Positions 7,283 through 12,845 of a DNA stretch of 20,222 nucleotides are shown here, in pieces. The position numbers and the translations under genes were made by a program. The stretch covers positions 1 to 20,222 of the forward strand of contig CAKRVL010000044.1 of assembly GCA_934408705.1 (NCBI GenBank), read 5' to 3'. The DNA comes from an uncultured Blautia sp. (GTDB taxonomy: Bacteria; Bacillota; Clostridia; Lachnospirales; Lachnospiraceae). The first letter of the stretch is position 1, and each line of letters opens with the position of its first letter. A model generated the notes under the pieces. The model was given only the letters and a program-made list of their open reading frames with translations, searched no databases and had not been told where the DNA came from.

Positions 7283-7975
7283 ATGAGCGAACTATACATG
7301 ATGGTTACCATCACCAACCGAAAATACATGTCGAAATTTGCAACGCTTTATAGGGAAAACAGGGTGGATGTAGGGACGATTTCCCTTGGTATGGGAACGG
7401 CCGCAAGTTCCATCCTTGATTATATGGGGCTGGAAGACGATGAGAAAAGCATTTGTTTTCAATTTGTGACGGCGTCCACCTGGAAAAAACTGAAAAAAGG
7501 TTTACAGAATCAGCTTCGGATCGACGTGCCCGGAACCGGGATTGTGTTTACCATTCCCATGAGCAGTATTGGAGGAAAACGGGAACTGGGTTTTCTCATT
7601 CAGGGACAGGAGCTTGTAAGAGAGGAGGAAAGTACATTGAAAGAGACAAAGCATGAACTAATCGTGGCTATTGCCAATTACGGATATAATACTCAGGTAA
7701 TGAAAGCTGCAGAGGAGGGCGGCGCAACCGGTGGAACCGTTCTTCACGGGAAAGGAGTAGGAATGAAACGGGCAGAGCAGTTTCTTGGGGTTTCCCTTGT
7801 CTCAGAAAAAGAGGTACTCTTTATTGTAGCAAAATCCGAGCAAAAAAATGCCATTATGAGTGCTATCATGGAAAAGGCCGGGATTACCTCCAAGGCCGGA
7901 ACCATCGTATTTTCCCTTCCTGTAACGGATACCGCAGGATTGCGAATTCTGGAAGATGAGGAAGAAAATTCATAA
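7283..7975 (+). CDS. Tandem PII-like regulatory protein (two fused PII domains)
   Basis: A 230-residue cytoplasmic protein that appears to be two PII-like (GlnB/CutA-type ferredoxin-fold) domains in one chain. Half one spans about 3-100 and half two about 123-222, joined by a charged linker. Matching motifs are VGTISLGMGTA (30-40) with GGTVLHGKGVG (150-160), and GTGIVFTIPM (84-93) with GTIVFSLPV (206-214), the latter resembling the PII B-loop/beta4 region. PII proteins bind nucleotides or other small effectors between subunits and dock on transporters or enzymes. Placement after the DUF1538 gene suggests that membrane protein is its partner. The loop that would be the T-loop in half one (about 37-55) shows no uridylylation-type tyrosine signature I can confirm. 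AAAGGA at 7270-7275 supports the ATG. Ligand unknown. Confidence 0.8.
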   Translation: MSELYMMVTITNRKYMSKFATLYRENRVDVGTISLGMGTAASSILDYMGLEDDEKSICFQFVTASTWKKLKKGLQNQLRIDVPGTGIVFTIPMSSIGGKRELGFLIQGQELVREEESTLKETKHELIVAIANYGYNTQVMKAAEEGGATGGTVLHGKGVGMKRAEQFLGVSLVSEKEVLFIVAKSEQKNAIMSAIMEKAGITSKAGTIVFSLPVTDTAGLRILEDEEENS

Positions 7976-7976
7976 T

Positions 7977-8009
7977 CTCCATATAAACTCCATATAGACG
8001 TGGTATACT
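7977..8009 (+). promoter_or_regulatory. Direct-repeat box and extended -10 before the response regulator
   Basis: CTCCATATAAA (7977-7987) is followed at once by CTCCATATAGA (7988-7998), an 11-bp-period direct repeat matching at 10 of 11 positions. It covers where a -35 would sit. An extended -10, TGGTATACT with TATACT at 8004-8009, follows; no good -35 hexamer exists. PhoB/OmpR-type regulators bind two 11-bp-spaced half-sites replacing the -35, so this looks like an activated, probably autoregulated promoter. The leader would be about 130 nt. Confidence 0.6.
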
Positions 8010-8149
8010 GCGAATAATGTGTCAAGGTCCGCAATGGTAAATCAGATTTTTTTGCACGCCCCAAGTATTATGAAATCTATTGCGCAACTGTTTATAGGAA
8101 AATAAAAGAAATAGGGCTTGGGGAAATTTGCCAGATATGGGGAGAGAAA

Positions 8150-8845
8150 ATGAGTTATATTTTTGTGGTGGAAGATGAATTTGATATACAGGAATTGTTG
8201 AAAAATTATCTGGAAGAGGCAGGATATCAGGTGTTTTGCGCCTCTGATGGGGTGGAAGCTATTAATCTGTACGAGGAGGAAAAAGAGAAAATTGATTTGG
8301 TTCTTCTGGACGTGATGTTGCCTAAAATCGATGGCTTTGGGGTGTTGGAGTTGATTCGGAAATCTTCGTTGGTGCCGGTGATCATGCTCACCGCCCTGGA
8401 TGATGAGTCCTACCAGATAAAAGGGTACGATCTTCAGGTGGATGAGTATGTGACAAAACCTTTTTCAATGCAGGTACTATTGCGGAAAATAGGGGCAGTG
8501 CTGCGACGCAGTGGGAAACATTTATCAGATGAGAAGAACCCTGAGATATTACAGTATGGAGATTTAAAGCTGGATCCTTCCGGTTACCAGGTGTGGGAGG
8601 AAGAGCGAAAAGTGGAGCTTACCCAGAAAGAGTTTGAACTTTTGCGAGAGTTCCTTTTGAACAAAGGGCGTGTACTAACCAGGAATCAGCTTTTGGATGC
8701 TGTGTGGGGTGCTGATTATTTTGGAGAAGACCGAATTGTGGATACACACATTAAGAATCTTCGGAAAAAGCTGGCAGGGGATTACATTGATACCATCAGA
8801 GGGGTAGGATATCGCATTGATAAAATACATAAAAAGCAGAATTAG
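8150..8845 (+). CDS. OmpR/PhoB-family response regulator
   Basis: A 231-residue DNA-binding response regulator. The receiver domain (1-115) has the acidic pocket E8-D9, phospho-acceptor D54 in LLDVMLP, T81 in MLTALDDE and K103 in VTKPFS. The winged-helix output domain (about 130-228) ends in the typical VDTHIKNLRKKL and TIRGVGYRI segments. GGGGAGA at 8139-8145 precedes the ATG. The histidine kinase gene overlaps its 3' end by 29 nt, so they are translated together as a cognate pair. A direct-repeat box overlaps its predicted promoter, and a related box lies before the secreted-protein gene at 10555, suggesting both are its targets. The stimulus is unknown; envelope stress would suit the neighbourhood but is a guess. 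Confidence 0.95.
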   Translation: MSYIFVVEDEFDIQELLKNYLEEAGYQVFCASDGVEAINLYEEEKEKIDLVLLDVMLPKIDGFGVLELIRKSSLVPVIMLTALDDESYQIKGYDLQVDEYVTKPFSMQVLLRKIGAVLRRSGKHLSDEKNPEILQYGDLKLDPSGYQVWEEERKVELTQKEFELLREFLLNKGRVLTRNQLLDAVWGADYFGEDRIVDTHIKNLRKKLAGDYIDTIRGVGYRIDKIHKKQN

Positions 8846-10421
8846 TGTAAAAATATTTCTTTTAACCATGGTGATCCTTATGGCTGTATCCGGGGTTTCC
8901 TATGGCTTCGTGGCCGCTTTTATGCCGCGCAGCTATTCCGATTCCCTGAACCGGACGCTGGCAGCAAGGGTGAAGCAGCTGGCAGAATCTTTGTCCGGAT
9001 ATACTTTGGAAAATGCATTATCTGTTATGGAAGAATTCAGCAGTGCGAATCAGTCTAGAGTGGTTCTTCTTGATGAAAATGGTGGAATTGTCAGGGAGTG
9101 GAATGGACTTGGGGATGCGCTGATGATAATTTCAGAGATAGAAGGAAGCAGTGAAGGGGTGTCAGAAGAATTTGCCAGTACAGTAGAAACTATGGAAGCA
9201 GATAATATTCAGACAGAAGAAGGTGTTTCCATGGTGGAGCAGATGGAACAGCAGGCTATGGGACGTTATGAGGTTGCTTTTAAAGGAACAGATCATAAGT
9301 ATACCCTTTTTGTGTTTGGCTCTACCCAGCTTGTGAATCAGGCAGTGGAAGCATTGGGGCAGATCCTTCCGTGGATGCTGCTTACTGTTTTTGCGGTATC
9401 TTTGCTGATCGCTCTTTTTTATTCCAGATATTTGTCAAAGCCAGTGCAGAAGTTGGGCGCGGCTTCTGACAAAATGGCGAATCTGGATTTCTCGGTGCGC
9501 ACTGATATGAAGCGTATAGATGAAATTGGGGTTTTATCCAGAAGCCTTGACACAATGGCGGAAAGCCTGGATCAGGCTTTGTCCAGCCTTTGGGAAGCCA
9601 ATGCCAAACTGAAAGATGAGATGGAACAGGAGCGGGAACTGGAAAAGCAACGTATGGAATTTTTTGCAGCAGCGTCCCATGAGCTGAAAACGCCTGTGAC
9701 CATACTAAAAGGGCAGATTGAAGGCATGGAACAGAATGTGGGAGTCTACAAGGATCGGGACAAATATCTTGCCCGGGCAAGAGAAGTGACGGTTACTTTG
9801 CAGAATATGGTTCAGGAAATCCTGGTGATTTCTAGAATGGAATCCTGCGGTTTCTCATTAAAGAAAAAAGAGATGGATATGGCAGAGCTGGTGAGGCTTC
9901 AGCTGGCAGACCTGAACGAGCTTTTTGAGCAGAAAAATATGGAATTGGAAATCTTTTTGCCAGAGAAGTGTCCCTGCATGGCAGATTCTGGACTGATGGA
10001 GATTGCAGTCCGGAATATTCTGGTAAATGCAGTACGGTATTCACCTGCTGGTGAGAGAATAAGTGTGAAATTATCCACGGATTATAATGTGGATTCTTCC
10101 ACATCTAACTCTTTTCTACTAAAAGAAGTTTCAGGGTACCAAAATTCAAGAGAATTGAAAAGTATGAAAAATACAGCGAAGATACTTCTGGAAGTGGAAA
10201 ACACAGGTGTGCACATAAGCCAACAGGATCTTCCCCGTTTGTTTGACGCCTTTTACCGCGTAGATTTCTCCCGTAACCGCGAAAATGGCGGCAGCGGTCT
10301 GGGACTTTATATTGTACGGGAGATTCTGGAACAGCAAGGGGCAGAGTATGAGATGAGAAATACAGAGGCAGGTGTGTGTTTCCAAATGGAATTGTTGCCA
10401 GAGATCGTATCCCTCCAATGA
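8817..10421 (+). CDS. Membrane sensor histidine kinase
   Basis: A 534-residue sensor kinase. Helix TM1 covers about 13-35, an extracytoplasmic sensor region of about 145 residues rich in E and S follows, TM2 is about 183-204, HAMP about 205-257, and HisKA carries phospho-acceptor H288 in AASHELKTP. The ATPase domain has N404 in NILVNAVRYSP, then ENTG, a DAFYRVDFSRN segment and GGSGLGLYIVRE. Residues about 422-454 form an extra polar, AT-rich stretch between the N-box strand and the VENTG strand that most kinases of this type lack. The start is taken as TTG at 8817, 8 nt after AGG (8806-8808) in GGGGTAGGAT, because the first in-frame ATG (8868) would cut into TM1. It overlaps the regulator gene by 29 nt, consistent with translational coupling. 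Confidence 0.93.
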   Translation: MIKYIKSRISVKIFLLTMVILMAVSGVSYGFVAAFMPRSYSDSLNRTLAARVKQLAESLSGYTLENALSVMEEFSSANQSRVVLLDENGGIVREWNGLGDALMIISEIEGSSEGVSEEFASTVETMEADNIQTEEGVSMVEQMEQQAMGRYEVAFKGTDHKYTLFVFGSTQLVNQAVEALGQILPWMLLTVFAVSLLIALFYSRYLSKPVQKLGAASDKMANLDFSVRTDMKRIDEIGVLSRSLDTMAESLDQALSSLWEANAKLKDEMEQERELEKQRMEFFAAASHELKTPVTILKGQIEGMEQNVGVYKDRDKYLARAREVTVTLQNMVQEILVISRMESCGFSLKKKEMDMAELVRLQLADLNELFEQKNMELEIFLPEKCPCMADSGLMEIAVRNILVNAVRYSPAGERISVKLSTDYNVDSSTSNSFLLKEVSGYQNSRELKSMKNTAKILLEVENTGVHISQQDLPRLFDAFYRVDFSRNRENGGSGLGLYIVREILEQQGAEYEMRNTEAGVCFQMELLPEIVSLQ

Positions 10422-10430
10422 TTCTCCATA
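10413..10430 (+). promoter_or_regulatory. Second 11-bp-period direct repeat, before the secreted-protein gene
   Basis: CTCCAAT (10413-10419) and CTCCATA (10424-10430) have an 11-bp period and closely match the CTCCATA pair before the response regulator gene. They overlap the kinase stop codon (TGA 10419-10421). No convincing -10 lies at the expected distance, about 9 bp downstream, so the promoter itself is uncertain. The shared heptamer and spacing argue for binding by the neighbouring regulator. Confidence 0.5.
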
Positions 10431-10438
10431 TTCGCATG

Positions 10439-10454
10439 TTTCAGACACGCTCTA
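10439..10454. repeat. Solo end of the CTAGAGCGTGTTTGA-type element
   Basis: TTTCAGACACGCTCTA matches the right terminal repeat of the element at 11203-11368 (TTTCAAACACGCTCTA) at 15 of 16 positions, including the terminal TA. No partner end lies nearby. It looks like a remnant or a shared functional motif. Confidence 0.5.
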
Positions 10455-10500
10455 AGTTGAAACTTCACAGAAATCACAAATTACTTACATATGGAATACA

Positions 10501-10554
10501 AGAAAATGCTCTATTCTTCTTAATGTAATCAAAAAGAAGAAAGGAGCATTTTTT
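10501..10554 (+). promoter_or_regulatory. Long hairpin sequestering the ribosome-binding site of the 10555 gene
   Basis: AAAATGCTCT (10503-10512) pairs with GGAGCATTTT (10543-10552), and TTCTTCTT (10514-10521) with AAGAAGAA (10534-10541). One A-A mismatch interrupts an 18-bp stem with a 12-nt loop. The Shine-Dalgarno GGAG (10543-10546) is entirely within the stem, 8 nt before the ATG. The six T residues after the core (10549-10554) also give it terminator/attenuator character. Expression of the next gene is probably limited unless the hairpin is opened. Confidence 0.65.
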
Positions 10555-11178
10555 ATGAAAACAATGCAGAAAAACAAAGGGCTGAAAAAAAGAGGAAAAG
10601 GGCTGGCACTGGGAATCTGTGCAGCAATTCTGGGTACTGTTGGTGTGGCATGGATACCGCAGACAGTGGCATGGGCGTATGCAGAGAGTTATATGGATGC
10701 AGACGGAAAGATGGTAACCAAGGTTTTTCAAAATGGGGACACAGATACTGTGACAGATGAGACCGACGAAGTGACAGCGGCTGAAGCAGAAAATGCTGGA
10801 AAATCCGCCACAGAATCAGCAACAGAGGATTTTTTCGTGACAGTTGTGCAGGATGGACAGAATCCGGATGATAAGGCGGATATAGAGATAGCGCAGGATT
10901 CAGCTGCAGACCAGGTTGGGTATATGGCAGACGGGAATAGTCATATTTATAAGGCATTAGGGCTGGAATATGATGAAGAGCAGAAAGCCTGGATGTGGAA
11001 AGAAAAACCAGTTTATGCAATCTGGTTTGGAGATGCGGGAATGATCATTTACGGAGATGTAAAGCCGGAAGGTGAGAATTGTCTGCATATTACATGGGAA
11101 AGCGGAGATGGAACTGCTACATTTAAGGTGCAGGAAATGACGAAAGACGAGTTGAAGAAGGCGTATTTAGCAGGTTAA
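10555..11178 (+). CDS. Small acidic secreted protein, function unknown
   Basis: I do not recognise this 207-residue protein. It starts with a classic signal peptide: lysine/arginine-rich n-region, hydrophobic core about 18-38, and a likely cleavage after AYA near residue 42. The mature part is strongly acidic. A low-complexity D/E/T/A stretch (about 55-115) precedes a more ordered C-terminal region (about 127-200) containing YKALGLEYDEE, W-rich KAWMWKEKPVYAIWF and HITWESGDGTATF. That region faintly recalls repeats found after M56/BlaR1-type peptidases in Clostridia, a weak impression from memory only. It has one cysteine in the mature part. It lies 133 nt after the sensor kinase gene, has a regulator-like direct repeat upstream and an occluded AAGGAG site, so it is probably an output of, or accessory to, that two-component system. 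Confidence 0.78.
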   Translation: MKTMQKNKGLKKRGKGLALGICAAILGTVGVAWIPQTVAWAYAESYMDADGKMVTKVFQNGDTDTVTDETDEVTAAEAENAGKSATESATEDFFVTVVQDGQNPDDKADIEIAQDSAADQVGYMADGNSHIYKALGLEYDEEQKAWMWKEKPVYAIWFGDAGMIIYGDVKPEGENCLHITWESGDGTATFKVQEMTKDELKKAYLAG

Positions 11179-11428
11179 ATTGCTATTTAGTGGGTTGAAG
11201 TCCTAGAGCGTGTTTGAAAAATCATTCCTGCAATCTGCACGCCCCACTTTGCGGTATATTTCACCCGAATTCGGTTGTCGTAGCCCGCTACGACGCCCTC
11301 ATCCGGGCAAAATCTTCCACAAATTGTGACGCACATCTTGCAGAAAGCCTTTTTCAAACACGCTCTAGCCAGTACACATTGTCCAAATGCGTCCGTATTA
11401 AAGAATTTTTAATCAACTAAATAGCAAT
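11179..11428. repeat. Outer inverted repeat enclosing a nested element
   Basis: ATTGCTATTTAGT begins right after the stop of the secreted-protein gene (11179-11191), and its exact complement ACTAAATAGCAAT lies at 11416-11428, with loose TTGA/TCAA pairing further in. The MITE-like element at 11203-11368 sits between the arms. Removing that element would leave arms about 60 nt apart, suggesting an older hairpin or element interrupted by a later insertion. No gene is supported in this gene-free stretch (11179-11545). Short reading frames through it merely follow the repeat. Confidence 0.6.
11203..11368. mobile_element. MITE-like element with perfect 19-bp terminal inverted repeats
   Basis: CTAGAGCGTGTTTGAAAAA (11203-11221) and its exact complement (11350-11368) bound 166 bp. 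If the TA inside each end is the target duplication, the element proper starts GAGCGTG, as in TA-targeting IS630/Tc1-mariner-type MITEs. Further symmetry includes CTGCAA/TTGCAG (11228-11233 with 11338-11343), the palindrome CCGAATTCGG (11265-11274) and hairpin GTCGTAGC/GCTACGAC (11277-11294), so the whole element could fold as one long hairpin. It has no coding capacity. Confidence 0.78.
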
Positions 11429-11430
11429 CC

Positions 11431-11469
11431 GCGGTGGCAAAGAGGAAGTTTCCTTGGCCACCGCTTTTT
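11431..11469 (+). terminator. Intrinsic terminator after the secreted-protein gene
   Basis: GCGGTGGC (11431-11438) pairs with GCCACCGC (11457-11464), followed by five T residues (11465-11469). Partial pairing of AGAGGAA with TTCCTT extends the stem. It ends transcription from the two-component/secreted-protein region before the carboxypeptidase gene. Confidence 0.88.
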
Positions 11470-11545
11470 ACGTTTGAGATTAGAGGAATAAAATAGAAGC
11501 ACGAGTTTTACAATAGAATAGAACTTATTTTTGAGGAGACATCCT

Positions 11546-12751
11546 ATGCTTGGAAAGGCAATAAGAAAGGTGGTTTTATTCATTTTGCTTGCCAGCCTCA
11601 TGGTGGGATCTGGCTATCGGATTACATATGCCAAAGAACAGCAGAATACCACGGAACCGGCGGCAACCGATGACACTCTTGTACAGGCGCCTTCTGCTCT
11701 TTTGATGGAAGCCAGTACAGGCACTGTAATTTACGAGAAGGATCCGGATACCAGACGAAGTCCTGCCAGTATTACAAAAATCATGACACTGATCCTGATT
11801 TTTGATGCACTGGAGAATGGAACTCTGAAAATGGATGATATTGTGACTACCAGTGCCTATGCAAAGTCTATGGGTGGTTCCCAGGTTTTTCTGGAAGAAG
11901 GAGAGACACAGGATGTAGAGACGATGATCAAGTGCATTGTGATCGCATCGGGAAATGATGCAAGTGTGGCAATGGCAGAGCACATTGGAGGCAGTGAGCA
12001 GGAATTTGTGCGGCAGATGAACGAGCGGGCAGCCGGCCTTGGAATGAAAAATACTCATTTCGTGGATTGCTGCGGGTTGACGGAATCTGCAGAGCATTAT
12101 ACAACTGCCCGGGATATTGGAATAATGAGCCGGGAACTGATCATTAAATATCCGAAAATTTTGGAATATTCATCTATATGGATGGAAAATATTACTCATG
12201 TGACCAGACAAGGCTCTAAGGAGTTTGGACTTACGAACACAAATAAGCTTCTGCGAAGCTATGAGGGCTGTGAAGGTCTGAAAACAGGAAGCACCAGTCT
12301 GGCAAAGTATTGCGTTTCGGCTGTGGCTTCCAGGAATAATATTACTCTCATATCCGTAGTTATGGCAGCGCCTGATTACAAGGTTCGTTTCAGGGATGCG
12401 GCGGCTATGCTGAACTACGGCTTTTCTAAATGCAGTCTTTATGTTGATGAAGCTCCGGAAAAGCTTCTTTCTATAGAAATCCGAAAAGGAACAAAAAATA
12501 CCACTGAAGTAAAATATGAAAAAAAATTCAGATATCTGAGCATGGATGGAAAAACCATAAGTGAGGCAGAACGGAAGCTTAATCTGGAATCCCAGGTGCC
12601 GGCACCTGTAAAAGAAGGAGATATTGCCGGTACGTTGGAGTATTATGTGGATGGACAAAAGCTTGGAGAAATTAATATTCTTTTTACAGAAACCATAGAA
12701 AGAGCTACCTACAAAAACTGCCTGGAGAAAATATTTGCAGAAGCATTTTGA
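11546..12751 (+). CDS. D-alanyl-D-alanine carboxypeptidase (S11 family, DacF-like)
   Basis: A 401-residue exported low-molecular-weight penicillin-binding protein that trims the terminal D-alanine from peptidoglycan pentapeptides, limiting cross-linking. A signal peptide covers about the first 32 residues. The three active-site motifs are intact: SITK with nucleophile S75 and K78, SGN at 135-137, and KTG at 246-248. The C-terminal 100 residues form the usual beta-rich PBP5_C-type domain. No obvious C-terminal membrane anchor is present. The ATG at 11546 is chosen because GAGGAG (11533-11538) is 7 nt upstream; the in-frame TTG at 11531 overlaps that site. A -10-like TACAAT at 11509-11514 lacks a clear -35. 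The second carboxypeptidase at 18766 shares the same three motifs and architecture, so the two may be partly redundant or stage-specific. Confidence 0.93.
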   Translation: MLGKAIRKVVLFILLASLMVGSGYRITYAKEQQNTTEPAATDDTLVQAPSALLMEASTGTVIYEKDPDTRRSPASITKIMTLILIFDALENGTLKMDDIVTTSAYAKSMGGSQVFLEEGETQDVETMIKCIVIASGNDASVAMAEHIGGSEQEFVRQMNERAAGLGMKNTHFVDCCGLTESAEHYTTARDIGIMSRELIIKYPKILEYSSIWMENITHVTRQGSKEFGLTNTNKLLRSYEGCEGLKTGSTSLAKYCVSAVASRNNITLISVVMAAPDYKVRFRDAAAMLNYGFSKCSLYVDEAPEKLLSIEIRKGTKNTTEVKYEKKFRYLSMDGKTISEAERKLNLESQVPAPVKEGDIAGTLEYYVDGQKLGEINILFTETIERATYKNCLEKIFAEAF

Positions 12752-12777
12752 CAAAACACTCCCAGTCGGTTTATAAT
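12748..12777 (+). promoter_or_regulatory. Consensus sigma-A promoter for the ABC transporter gene
   Basis: TTGACA (12748-12753) and TATAAT (12772-12777) are both perfect hexamers, separated by 18 bp. The -35 overlaps the TGA stop (12749-12751) of the carboxypeptidase gene. Transcription would start near 12784, about 60 nt before the ATG at 12846. Confidence 0.75.
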
Positions 12778-12845
12778 AAACTCTGTATGAAAATTTTTGC
12801 TGCTGGCTAATGAAAATGATAGCAGTAAAAGCGGAGGAGAATCAC

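Noticed and set aside
10457..10491. TTGAAA at 10457 as the -35 of a promoter for the secreted-protein gene
   Set aside because: No acceptable -10 occurs 16-18 bp downstream; the nearest A/T-rich hexamer (TACATA) is 23 bp away.
11214..11420. A 68-codon plus-strand frame in the gap before the carboxypeptidase gene
   Set aside because: It runs through the inverted-repeat element and out of its right end, has no proper ribosome-binding site and reads as translated palindrome.
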